A stretch of DNA of 15,360 bases, taken from NCBI GenBank assembly GCA_002293475.1, contig DBDG01000039.1, forward strand, positions 1-15,360. The letters run 5' to 3'. Both the position numbers and the translations under genes were made by a program. This document shows, one piece after another, positions 7,253-15,302 of this stretch (position 1 is the first letter of the stretch; every line of letters begins with the position of its first letter). Source of the DNA: Lachnospiraceae bacterium UBA938 (GTDB taxonomy: Bacteria; Bacillota; Clostridia; Lachnospirales; Lachnospiraceae). The notes below the pieces were generated by a model. The model was not told the origin of the DNA. It saw only the letters and a list, made by a program, of their open reading frames with translations, and did no database searches.

Positions 7253-9019
7253 TTACGACTGTGCCATGCTACTTTCAAACTGAGTGCTGTAAATCTCTTG
7301 ATAGATCTGACAGCTATTTAGCAGCTCCTGATGACTACCCGTTCCGACAATCCTGCCGTCATCCAGTACCAGTATCTTGTCGGCATGCATAACCGAGGAT
7401 GCCCGCTGCGATACGATCAATACTGTTGTATCCCGGCAGGCTTCTCTGACCGCCGTCCGTAACTTGGCTTCCGTCAGATAATCGAGCGCTGATGCACTGT
7501 CATCCAAGATTAATATTTCTGGCCTTCTTACCAATGCCCTGGCAATATTTAGCCTTTGTCGCTGGCCGCCGGAAAAATTCCGGCCCTCCTGCTCTACCTT
7601 GGCATCCAGCACTCCTTCTTTATTGCCGACAAATTCATCGGCTTGGGCAATACGCAGTGCCTCCCACAGCTCATCATCCGTGGCATTTTCTTTGCCCCAT
7701 AGCAGATTATTGCGGATGGTTCCTTTGAATAAGACTGCCTCTTGCATAACGATACCGATCCGGTTTCGCAAGGCCTTGACCGGTAATGTCCGGATATCCT
7801 GGCCGTTTATCGCTATCGTGCCCTTTTCCGCTTCATAGAACCGAGGCAGCAAATGGATCAAAGACGATTTCCCTGATCCGGTTCCGCCGATAATTCCTAT
7901 GGTATCTCCCTTACTCGCTGTAAAATTGATATCATATAGTACTTCTTCTCCAGCATCAGCATAGCGGAAAGTTACATCACTGAACTGTATGTGATATTCC
8001 GGCACATTACTTCCTTGCTGCTCACCGTCCTCTTCATTCTCTGGCTGTAAAGGTAATTCATCCTCAGTCTGCCTGTCACTGTTAATAGCAAATACCGCTT
8101 CAATACGACTGCCCGAGGCAAAAGACTTGGTCATTGTTATAATAAGGTTCGCCAGCTTTACCAGCTCCACTAGGATCTGTGACATATAGTTTACCAAGGC
8201 AATCACCGCCCCTTGGGTCAGGACTCCGTCGGCCACTCTTCCTGCTCCGGTATTGAGCAAGATAATGATAGCTATGTTAACTATTACCATACTAAGCGGA
8301 TTTAAGAGTCCGGTAATCCGTCCAGTAGCTACCTGCATATTCATCAACGCATCAATACTTTCCTGAAATAAAGTCTTTTCCTCTGCTTCCCGGCGGAAGG
8401 CCCTGATTACCCGCACCCCGGTCAGATTCTCTCTGGTAATCCGCATCGCTCGGTCCAGACCCGCCTGGATCTTCCGGAACAGTGGTATCCCAATAAGAAG
8501 AATGGCAAATACCGTCACCGCCAGTACCGGGATCAGCACAGTAAAAATAAGTGCTGCCCTGACATCTACCGTAAATGCCATCACCATTGCTCCAAAAACG
8601 ATAAAGGGGGAACGTAAGAATATACGTAAGACCAGATTTACCCCTGACTGTACTTGATTGACATCTCCCGTCATCCTAGTAATCAAGGTCGCCGTTCCCA
8701 TTTTATCAGAATCGGCAAAAGAATATCCCTGAATGTGGGAGAACAATGCTTTGCGGATCCCGGTTGCAAAACCTACCGCGGCTTTAGCGGCAAAAAACTG
8801 CGCTGAAACTGAACAGATCAGCCCGATTACTCCCAGCGCCACCAGCAACAGACAATGGGTTATAATAAAGCGCTGATCATCATTTTTAATGCCCTGATCC
8901 ACGACAGCCGCCACCACCAAAGGCACCGCTAACTCAAAGGAAGCCTCCAGAAGCTTAAACAGCGGCCCCAAAAGGCTTTCCTTTTTATATTCCTTTAAGT
9001 ATACCAGCAAGCTCTTCAT
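7253..9019 (-). CDS. ABC exporter half-transporter, degenerate-site subunit of a heterodimer
   Basis: 588 residues. Six transmembrane helices (about 15-300) carry the EAA-like coupling elements, followed by a 30-residue acidic linker rich in Glu and Gln (about 315-340), then the nucleotide-binding domain. The ATPase has Walker A GGTGSGKSS (378-386), Q-loop Gln426 in VMQEAV and a canonical signature FSGGQ (482-486). Walker B reads ILILDD, so the catalytic glutamate is Asp507, and the switch histidine is replaced by Gln538 (VSQRASS). These are the two losses expected in the non-catalytic subunit of a heterodimeric exporter; the canonical signature instead completes the partner's active site. 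The start is ATG 9019, with AAGGGG a few nt upstream. The gene lies 53 nt behind the hydrogenase-like sensor gene, in the same direction, with no terminator visible between them. Confidence 0.95.
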   Translation of the reverse strand: MKSLLVYLKEYKKESLLGPLFKLLEASFELAVPLVVAAVVDQGIKNDDQRFIITHCLLLVALGVIGLICSVSAQFFAAKAAVGFATGIRKALFSHIQGYSFADSDKMGTATLITRMTGDVNQVQSGVNLVLRIFLRSPFIVFGAMVMAFTVDVRAALIFTVLIPVLAVTVFAILLIGIPLFRKIQAGLDRAMRITRENLTGVRVIRAFRREAEEKTLFQESIDALMNMQVATGRITGLLNPLSMVIVNIAIIILLNTGAGRVADGVLTQGAVIALVNYMSQILVELVKLANLIITMTKSFASGSRIEAVFAINSDRQTEDELPLQPENEEDGEQQGSNVPEYHIQFSDVTFRYADAGEEVLYDINFTASKGDTIGIIGGTGSGKSSLIHLLPRFYEAEKGTIAINGQDIRTLPVKALRNRIGIVMQEAVLFKGTIRNNLLWGKENATDDELWEALRIAQADEFVGNKEGVLDAKVEQEGRNFSGGQRQRLNIARALVRRPEILILDDSASALDYLTEAKLRTAVREACRDTTVLIVSQRASSVMHADKILVLDDGRIVGTGSHQELLNSCQIYQEIYSTQFESSMAQS

Positions 9020-9072
9020 CTGTCCCCTTCCAGTAACTTATTGTATATGCTATCCGACAATATCATTACCGC

Positions 9073-11010
9073 TTATTCCTGGAGTAAAAATTCCCTGATT
9101 TCTTGAATCATCCTCAATACCCCTTCCGATAGCACATTAACCTCATCTACCGACTTGCTGATCTCCCGGCCATTTACCATTGCACTGCGGACACTTCCTT
9201 TAGTTTCCTCCGCCGTATGTAATAGTTCCGCAATATGGCTGTTCAGCTCACTGGTCACCTGATTAATCGCCGCGATTGCCTCCTGAATATCTTTATCGTT
9301 GGCTTTAGCACTGCCGACCGACTGCCGCGAGTCGTCAGATAGCATCCTGATATTAGATGCCACGACTGCAAAACCTCTTCCGGCCTCTCCTGCCCTAGCG
9401 GCTTCAATGGAAGCATTGAGGGACAACAGGTTAATGCTACTGGCGATGTTTTCCACATCGGTTGTCATCTGGTTATAATTGGCCACACTGGTATTGATAT
9501 TGTTAACCGAATGGGAAATGCTGTCCTTAAGTGCTTCCAGATCCTGCATCCGCCTAGCAATCTGTTCCATTTCTGAATAGCTGGCGTTGCCTGATCTGTC
9601 AATATCCCCTGCCTGAACTTTAACATCTTCAATGTTACCTGTCAAGCTATTAAATGCTTCTTCCAGCTGCGCCGTCAGGGTCAATACTTTCTCATTGATA
9701 TCGGCAATCCGCTGTTTTTCCTCCTGAACCTTATTCATGACAAACCGGTTACAGTTATCCACGACATTTAAACCACAGGCAATGGCAATCGCCATATCAT
9801 TACAGCTCTTAAAGCCACAGGCATGACAGTCATAATTCTTCTCCACTTCAGTCTTTTTCCCCATCCGCATAAATACTTCATTGATTTCCTTGACTCCAGG
9901 CTGTCTGATTTTCTGACCGGACACTTGATATTTACGCATGAAATCTTCCAGTTTTAACTCCTTGTCAAAGCCTTGGAACTGGATATCCTGGCCCTTGCGG
10001 GTCTTATTTTTCTGACGTTCGCTTCTGGTATAGGTTTCTACATCATACATAATCTTACTCATCCAAAAACAGTCATAATCCTGCCCCACGGCCGGACCGC
10101 CGTTACAGCCGAATTCACAGTTAAGCACATCAAATACCTGAGGCAGATTCTCTTTCTTGCTTTTAGCATAATCATCAAAATCAGTATAAACCTTATGGGT
10201 TCCCTCGGAATTAATTACCAGTAGATCGGGAGCATGGATCAGCAGATTCTCCCGCAGTCCGCCCGGCCGGGGATAAACAGATCCCTCCAGTCCCTGTGCC
10301 TTGTCAAATTCAAACTCCGAATAAATCTTAATATCCGGCAAGTGGATGCCCTTCTTGACGAAGTACTTTCTTAATTCATTCATCGTAACGTTATAATCAA
10401 CCAGCCCGGTTTCCTGAAACTCGTCCTTTTTCGCAATACAAGGAGAAATTGATGCTATTTTTCCTGTAATCCCTAAATATTTCCGCATATACACGACAGT
10501 ACAAAGCATCGGGCTATGTATAGGAGATAGATCAGGTACCAGTTCATGCTTGTATTTGGCAATATAATTCACAATCGCGGCGCAGGGCTGGGTGATAATT
10601 TTGGCGCTGGGATTCTTTTGTAGCAGCCTTAGATGAGCCCAAGTACAGATATCCGCCCCGTAACTGACATCATAGATCCCCCTGACCCCGGAATTTTTAA
10701 GCCACTGTAGCACATGACGCCAGTTACCGTCAAAGGCAATCTTGATAGCTGGTGCCACTATAATGGTAATCTTCTCCCCTGCTTGCAGATCCTTAAGGAA
10801 CTGCTCGGTGTCGTCCACATAATAACGGGCACCGTGAGCACATGCTTTGATGCATGCCCCGCATTTGATACATCTTTCGTCATTAATGGTAATAATCAGA
10901 TTCCCATCCTGGTCGTGTTTGGCAATGTTGGCTTCTTTGGCAGGACATTCCCGTACGCATGAGTTACATCCTACGCATTTCTCAACATTGATTCTTACTG
11001 TACTTTCCAC
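9073..11010 (-). CDS. [FeFe]-hydrogenase-like sensor fused to a chemoreceptor signalling domain
   Basis: 645 residues, no transmembrane segment, so cytoplasmic. Domain order: a ferredoxin with two [4Fe-4S] sets (Cys12, 15, 18, 22 and Cys47, 50, 53, 57); an [FeFe]-hydrogenase H-cluster domain (about 80-320); a four-Cys Fe-S module (Cys395, 398, 403, 412); a linking helix (about 425-470); and an MCP signalling hairpin (about 470-645) whose tip NASIEAARAGEAGRGFAVVA (532-551) is the CheA/CheW contact region. In the H-cluster domain the four ligand cysteines appear at 143 (TQPCA), 191 (SPCIAKKDEF), 298 and 302 (CEFGC). In catalytic enzymes motif 1 is TSCCP; here the proton-relay cysteine is Pro, a change seen in sensory hydrogenases. 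The likely role is H2 or redox sensing by chemotaxis. The GTG start is supported by AGGAGG at 11017-11022, 6 nt upstream. Confidence 0.93.
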   Translation of the reverse strand: MESTVRINVEKCVGCNSCVRECPAKEANIAKHDQDGNLIITINDERCIKCGACIKACAHGARYYVDDTEQFLKDLQAGEKITIIVAPAIKIAFDGNWRHVLQWLKNSGVRGIYDVSYGADICTWAHLRLLQKNPSAKIITQPCAAIVNYIAKYKHELVPDLSPIHSPMLCTVVYMRKYLGITGKIASISPCIAKKDEFQETGLVDYNVTMNELRKYFVKKGIHLPDIKIYSEFEFDKAQGLEGSVYPRPGGLRENLLIHAPDLLVINSEGTHKVYTDFDDYAKSKKENLPQVFDVLNCEFGCNGGPAVGQDYDCFWMSKIMYDVETYTRSERQKNKTRKGQDIQFQGFDKELKLEDFMRKYQVSGQKIRQPGVKEINEVFMRMGKKTEVEKNYDCHACGFKSCNDMAIAIACGLNVVDNCNRFVMNKVQEEKQRIADINEKVLTLTAQLEEAFNSLTGNIEDVKVQAGDIDRSGNASYSEMEQIARRMQDLEALKDSISHSVNNINTSVANYNQMTTDVENIASSINLLSLNASIEAARAGEAGRGFAVVASNIRMLSDDSRQSVGSAKANDKDIQEAIAAINQVTSELNSHIAELLHTAEETKGSVRSAMVNGREISKSVDEVNVLSEGVLRMIQEIREFLLQE

Positions 11011-11092
11011 TGTTATCCTCCTTATCTCCGCTCCCCCGCATTTACTATATAATTTAATAGTTTTATCAAATAATATGATTATTCTTACAATT

Positions 11093-11121
11093 ATTATAAT
11101 GGCATATCTGTTTTAAGTCAA
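11093..11121 (-). promoter_or_regulatory. strong sigma-70/A-type promoter before the hydrogenase-like sensor
   Basis: Minus strand: -35 TTGACT (11116-11121; 5 of 6 to consensus), 17 nt spacer, -10 TATAAT (11093-11098; 6 of 6). The predicted start near 11086 gives a leader of about 76 nt, A/T-rich, before the GTG at 11010. It would drive the sensor gene and perhaps the ABC, nuclease, radical SAM and nth genes behind it. Confidence 0.75.
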
Positions 11122-11160
11122 ACATATTATAAGGTATCCCATGTAATAAATTTGTTCACG

Positions 11161-11194
11161 ACATCAAAATCCCGATGATACCATCCATCGGGAT
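11161..11194 (-). terminator. intrinsic terminator for the ArAE/NatA/permease-CPBP operon
   Basis: A perfect 9-bp stem (ATCCCGATG at 11169-11177, CATCGGGAT at 11186-11194) with an 8-nt loop lies about 60 nt past the stop of the permease-CPBP gene. On the minus strand the stem is followed by TTTTGATGT, a short and interrupted T-run, so efficiency may be moderate. On the plus strand the downstream sequence is not T-rich, so it acts in one direction only. It separates this operon from the sensor gene's promoter. Confidence 0.65.
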
Positions 11195-11254
11195 AATAGA
11201 TTGTGAATTTTGAGAGGCTAGATACAAGGTATGGCAGAAGTATTAAAGAACAAA

Positions 11255-13288
11255 CTAATAACTGCCAACACTTATTTTGCCTTTATCTTTACCGATTAGC
11301 GTCAGCCCTACAGCGGTTATAAGAGCTCCTGTCACCAGCAAGGCCGCCCCCATGGGCAATCTCAGTTCTTCTGTTCCCGCCAATATTCCTATCAAGGGGA
11401 CATTGTTCAGCTCATCGGGATATTTCATGCCGATTACCGAATATAAGTTATTTATCAGATGGATAAATACCCCCACGAAAATAGTCCCGCTCCTTTGCAC
11501 CGCTAGAACTATAAAAAAGCCCAATATGTAAGTCGGTAGTATTTTAACAAGGCTCATATGGAATAATGAGAATATCCCGGCAGTTATCAGCATGGCCGTC
11601 ATTGGCCGTATTTTTTCCTTTAACGTCCCGAATATAAAGCCACGAAATAAGAGTTCCTCCCCGATGGCCGGCATCAAAGCCATCAACAGGCACAGGACGA
11701 TGAACGGCTGATCAATCAGGATTTCAAAGCTGCTCTCTAAAGCATCCGTGCTTTCCGGCATAAGCGGTATAAGGACAGAACTGAGAACCATATTAATAAA
11801 CAACTGCCCGATACATAACACCGCTGCCCCCGCTAAATGCCGTACTCTGGGCACTTTTACAGAAAAAAGACGCTTCCAGTCGTTTTTCAGATACCACGCA
11901 TATAGAACCGGTACTATCAGGATAATCGCCTGATTCACCGCTAATGCACCGAATCCAAATTTGAGCGCTGCCGCATTTCCGATATAAAACAGTGCCAAAA
12001 AGATGACACAGATCAGCAAGACCACATCCCCGAAACCGGGCATCTGACCCTTTTCCATCTCACTGCGCCGCGTAAACAGCTTAACCCCTGAGAACCCTTC
12101 CCCGAACAGAACCGCTTCACTGCGATAGACCTTGGCCAACAGCCACATCATCAGAACACTGTAAACCGCATTGCTGGCCAGCACGATTCCGAACAGGGCA
12201 TAATCATACTGTAGCTGAAACAGCTGCTTAACCATCAGTGTTATATTGATAATCGGAATACCGGCTGTCACTGCCGACAGCTCTAGATCGGGAAGCGCAC
12301 CCATAAAAGCGACCAGCATAAATACCAACATAATCGGGGTAGCATAGTTATTGGCCTCTTTAAAACTCTTCGCAAACAAGCAGAAAAACAGACAGACTGC
12401 CGTAACAAAAAGCGCAAAAAACAGCATCGCCACAATAGTGACCAGTACCGCCGGAAGAAAAGTAGCCAGGTTCAGCCCGTCACTACCCAGACCGCCAATC
12501 AACATATTTCCCAAAAAGCCTAGGGCGGCACCCATAGAAACAATATTTAATACAGAGGACACACAGGCTACTAGGGCAACCGCCAAAAACTTGCTCATGA
12601 TCATTTCAAAACTAGTAACCGGCAAGGTTATTAATGTTTCTAGGGTTCCCCGTTCTTTTTCTCCGGCCGTTACATCAATAGCCGGATAGATTGCTGCCAA
12701 TAGAATCGTCACCACCATCATAACCGGAATCACGCCGCCCAAGGCATTACCCATGGTTTCTTCGGTGGTAGACAGGTCCCGGTTCTCAAAGGAAATCGGT
12801 TCCAATATTTCCTCCCGGTCAAATCCTAGGCTTTCCACCCGTTCAATTCGCAGTTCATCCAGATAGATTGTCAAGGCATCCATAACCATGCCCATTACCT
12901 TCAGAGAATCACTTTTTGCCGATAAATAGGTAACGGATATATCCGCATCCGTAGATGTAGAAAGAAAAACATGTATATCCTCTGCGTTCAGTGCTGCTTC
13001 ACCGCCCGTCGCTTCAACAACCGAATATTCAAACTGTAATTCATCGTTTTCCTTTTCGACGATATCCTTTATCGCCTGTATATCCTCTGCCTTAATATCC
13101 ACAAAAGCAATTTTATAGACCTTATCCACGGAGGTATCTAATATCGCCGACATAATAAATGACATAAAAAACATCATAAGGGGATATAAAAAAATCGGAA
13201 TTACTACCATCATAATCAGTGTTTTCCGATCCCTGAGAACATCGATAATTTCTCTTTTTAATAATGCCTTGATTCTTCTTGTATTCAT
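11255..13288 (-). CDS. ABC-2 (NatB-like) permease fused to a CPBP intramembrane protease domain
   Basis: 677 residues from ATG 13288, where AGGAG lies 5 nt upstream (an ATG at 13318 has no good site). Residues about 1-400 are an ABC-2 permease: a first helix (about 21-50), a large extracytoplasmic insert (about 50-180), the cytoplasmic motif TAGEKERGTLETLI (207-220), then four or five helices. Residues about 425-677 are a CPBP (Abi/CAAX-protease-like) domain with its three motifs intact: EELLFRG (Glu544, Glu545, Arg549), FSLFH (His577) and HLINN (His610, Asn614). CPBP proteins are multi-pass membrane proteases or related factors in prenyl-protein and bacteriocin-immunity pathways. Combined permease/CPBP proteins are known in Firmicutes but lack a defined substrate. 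The NatA-type ATPase gene upstream is its likely energy subunit. The hairpin at 11169-11194 ends the operon. Confidence 0.92.
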   Translation of the reverse strand: MNTRRIKALLKREIIDVLRDRKTLIMMVVIPIFLYPLMMFFMSFIMSAILDTSVDKVYKIAFVDIKAEDIQAIKDIVEKENDELQFEYSVVEATGGEAALNAEDIHVFLSTSTDADISVTYLSAKSDSLKVMGMVMDALTIYLDELRIERVESLGFDREEILEPISFENRDLSTTEETMGNALGGVIPVMMVVTILLAAIYPAIDVTAGEKERGTLETLITLPVTSFEMIMSKFLAVALVACVSSVLNIVSMGAALGFLGNMLIGGLGSDGLNLATFLPAVLVTIVAMLFFALFVTAVCLFFCLFAKSFKEANNYATPIMLVFMLVAFMGALPDLELSAVTAGIPIINITLMVKQLFQLQYDYALFGIVLASNAVYSVLMMWLLAKVYRSEAVLFGEGFSGVKLFTRRSEMEKGQMPGFGDVVLLICVIFLALFYIGNAAALKFGFGALAVNQAIILIVPVLYAWYLKNDWKRLFSVKVPRVRHLAGAAVLCIGQLFINMVLSSVLIPLMPESTDALESSFEILIDQPFIVLCLLMALMPAIGEELLFRGFIFGTLKEKIRPMTAMLITAGIFSLFHMSLVKILPTYILGFFIVLAVQRSGTIFVGVFIHLINNLYSVIGMKYPDELNNVPLIGILAGTEELRLPMGAALLVTGALITAVGLTLIGKDKGKISVGSY

Positions 13289-13371
13289 ACCTCTCCTGTC
13301 CGCCGCGTCCGGCAACATTGTGTACCTGATATTAGCTTTTGTAACGAAATAGTAATTTCATGGTGAATGTA

Positions 13372-14169
13372 TCATGTCTTCATAACGACGTGAAAAGCTT
13401 CCCGTAAATTAGCTGTGGCCGTCTGCGCCATGATTTCTTCGGGCGTTCCCTGAGCAATAACCTTTCCCTCAAATATCATCATAATACGGTCACATAAAAA
13501 TTGTGCTTCCTCCATATAGTGCGTAGAATATAAAACCGTCTTACCCGCTTCTTTCTGTAACTTCATAAAATCAATAATAGCTTCCGCACTTAAGATATCC
13601 AGCCCCAGCGTCGGCTCGTCGAATATATAAATAGACGGGGAGTGAATCAGGCATCTGGCTATTGAAGCGCGCTGCGTCTGTCCAGTGGAAAGACGTTCAA
13701 TCCGGTTATCACCGAAATCTTTCATATCTAGCATCGTAAAGATATTCTCGACTCGCTTCTCACATTCTTCTTTATCTAGGCCGTAGATATCTCCCAGCAT
13801 ATGTAACATCTCCCTTGTACTCAGACGATGATATAGCTTAGTATTTTCAGAAAGATAACCGATCACCCGCTTCTTTTCCACGATATCCGTAATCTCACCG
13901 CCGGTACTATCTGTTATAATGACTTCCCCGGCAGTAGGTTCCATCAGATTGCCCAGCATCCGCAGCAGTGTCGTTTTACCCGCCCCGTTAGGCCCTAGTA
14001 TGCCCATGATTTCGCCTTCTTTAACATTAAAAGAGATCCTGTCTACCGCAAAAAACTCTTCCTTTAGGCTTTTCTTTCTCCGGTTCCTTTTTCTGTTCCG
14101 CTTATTCTCTTCTCCATCCGGCAGCACCGTCCTGACAAAAGCTTTTCTCAGTTCCTTTGCCTGTATCAC
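13372..14169 (-). CDS. NatA-type ABC transporter ATP-binding protein
   Basis: 265 residues. Motifs: Walker A GPNGAGKT (59-66), YLSEN in the Q-loop position (Glu in place of Gln), signature LSTGQ (160-164), Walker B IYIFDE (180-185) with Glu185, and switch His217. The sequence resembles NatA, the ATPase of sodium exporters, but such ATPases serve many ABC-2 permeases. A lysine/arginine-rich insert (about 22-36, KRNRKRNRRKK) sits between the first beta strand and the Walker A motif and is unusual. The GTG start at 14169 is supported by AAGGAGG at 14177-14183, 7 nt upstream, and its first codon shares 4 nt (GTGA) with the stop of the preceding gene, so translation is coupled. It precedes the permease-CPBP gene by about 83 nt; together they should form one transporter. 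The substrate is unknown. Confidence 0.93.
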   Translation of the reverse strand: MIQAKELRKAFVRTVLPDGEENKRNRKRNRRKKSLKEEFFAVDRISFNVKEGEIMGILGPNGAGKTTLLRMLGNLMEPTAGEVIITDSTGGEITDIVEKKRVIGYLSENTKLYHRLSTREMLHMLGDIYGLDKEECEKRVENIFTMLDMKDFGDNRIERLSTGQTQRASIARCLIHSPSIYIFDEPTLGLDILSAEAIIDFMKLQKEAGKTVLYSTHYMEEAQFLCDRIMMIFEGKVIAQGTPEEIMAQTATANLREAFHVVMKT

Positions 14170-15209
14170 AGCATATCCTCCTTAAATACGATCTTTCTTC
14201 TGTTCCAGTATATCTTTCTCTGCTTGTCGGTTAAAGATGCTATAAAGCGTCTTTTTAATATGATAATATCTTCCAGATCCATCAGAATATGATAAAGGAT
14301 CGCCCGCCCTTCAAATTCTTCCACCGTAGCTGGAAGCGGTTCCTGTCCAATGAAACTTATCACTTTCTCCAGCTCCTTTATCTGACTGGTCGGTTCATTA
14401 TGCTCATAGATGTAGTTTCTTAAATATTCAATAAAATCAGCAACTACTTCGGCCTGATCCGGTAATTTTCTGATTTTAATTATCTCATAATGAAGGTTAT
14501 GTAAGATATTACACTGTCTGCTTCGCATCTCCATATACTGAATATAGTACCCCGTATGGGAAGCAAATGTATTTCCTTGATAATCATGGGCAAATTCAAT
14601 AGAAAAATTCAGATGCTTTTCCAATTCCACGATATCTTGCCAGACATTTTTATCCTTTTCTTCTTTGCGTAGATAATCCGCCAGATCATCCATGATCTTT
14701 CGTAGCCGGTCTTCCACATAAAAGATATCTTCCAGCAGCTTCTTTTTCTGGCTTTGATTTCCGTTAATCATATTCACGACCACGGCCATTGATGTCCCAA
14801 TCAGAACCAGCATGAACTCATTCCCGATAAACCGAAAGCTATGATCGCTGGATATCAGGAAATGCGTGCCGATTACCGCATTGGTTGATATCGTGCTCTG
14901 AATCCCGAACATATGGCTGAGCAGTACCGTTACAAAAATAAAAACCCCGTAGGCAATCCAGTCGTTGTTGAGCAGCGGATATGTAGCAAAGGCCAGCACG
15001 ACCACAGCAAAAAAAGAAAAAAAACGTTCCGCTGTCAGCCTCAGGGTGTCCCACTTGTTGCTGACTACTGATAAAAGCGTTATGATTCCTGCCGATGTGG
15101 CGTGCTCCAGTCCCAGAAACGATGCGATGACAATAGCTGCCGAGCTACCCACCGCAATTTTAAGCGACATGACAATCAGCTTGATAATTCTCAATTTGTG
15201 ATGTGACAT
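14166..15209 (-). CDS. aromatic acid exporter family (ArAE/YqjA-like) membrane protein
   Basis: 347 residues. The first half (about 10-150) has four to six hydrophobic helices beginning with KIAVGSSAAIVIASFLG and including ATSAGIITLLSV and STNAVIGTHFL, the pattern of ArAE_1 (DUF939, B. subtilis YqjA type). The second half (about 155-345) is a soluble, charged, mostly helical cytoplasmic domain like the family's C-terminal domain. Family members are annotated as exporters of aromatic acids by similarity to FUSC-type proteins, but direct evidence for this subgroup is thin. The start is ATG 15209 with GAGG 5-6 nt upstream. It is the first gene of a three-gene operon, overlapping the NatA-type gene by 4 nt, and is driven by the promoter at 15253-15281. 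Confidence 0.88.
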   Translation of the reverse strand: MSHHKLRIIKLIVMSLKIAVGSSAAIVIASFLGLEHATSAGIITLLSVVSNKWDTLRLTAERFFSFFAVVVLAFATYPLLNNDWIAYGVFIFVTVLLSHMFGIQSTISTNAVIGTHFLISSDHSFRFIGNEFMLVLIGTSMAVVVNMINGNQSQKKKLLEDIFYVEDRLRKIMDDLADYLRKEEKDKNVWQDIVELEKHLNFSIEFAHDYQGNTFASHTGYYIQYMEMRSRQCNILHNLHYEIIKIRKLPDQAEVVADFIEYLRNYIYEHNEPTSQIKELEKVISFIGQEPLPATVEEFEGRAILYHILMDLEDIIILKRRFIASLTDKQRKIYWNRRKIVFKEDML

Positions 15210-15232
15210 CTATACCTCAAACTTTCTGATAT

Positions 15233-15293
15233 CTATTGTTCCTTTATAAATAATAATATCGGCAACTCTTTTTGTTGTCAACTATTGTTCTTT
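15233..15293. repeat. direct repeat flanking the ArAE promoter, candidate operator
   Basis: CTATTGTTCTTT (15282-15293) recurs as CTATTGTTCCTTT (15233-15245), 49 bp apart. On the transcribed minus strand the units read AAAGAACAATAG, ending directly at the -35 box, and AAAGGAACAATAG just after the predicted transcription start. The pair brackets the promoter, as expected for a repressor that holds it on both sides. No regulator gene is in view, so this is only a candidate. Confidence 0.5.
15253..15281 (-). promoter_or_regulatory. strong sigma-70/A-type promoter for the ArAE/NatA/permease-CPBP operon
   Basis: Minus strand: perfect -35 TTGACA (15276-15281), 17 nt spacer, -10 TATTAT (15253-15258; 5 of 6). 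Transcription would start near 15246, about 37 nt before ATG 15209. The -35 box overlaps a small palindrome, GTTGTCAAC (15274-15282). Confidence 0.7.
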
Positions 15294-15302
15294 AAACCAT
15301 TA

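Noticed and set aside
9073..11010. Metabolic, H2-evolving hydrogenase
   Set aside because: The proton-relay cysteine of motif 1 is missing and the protein ends in a chemoreceptor domain, so a sensory role fits better.
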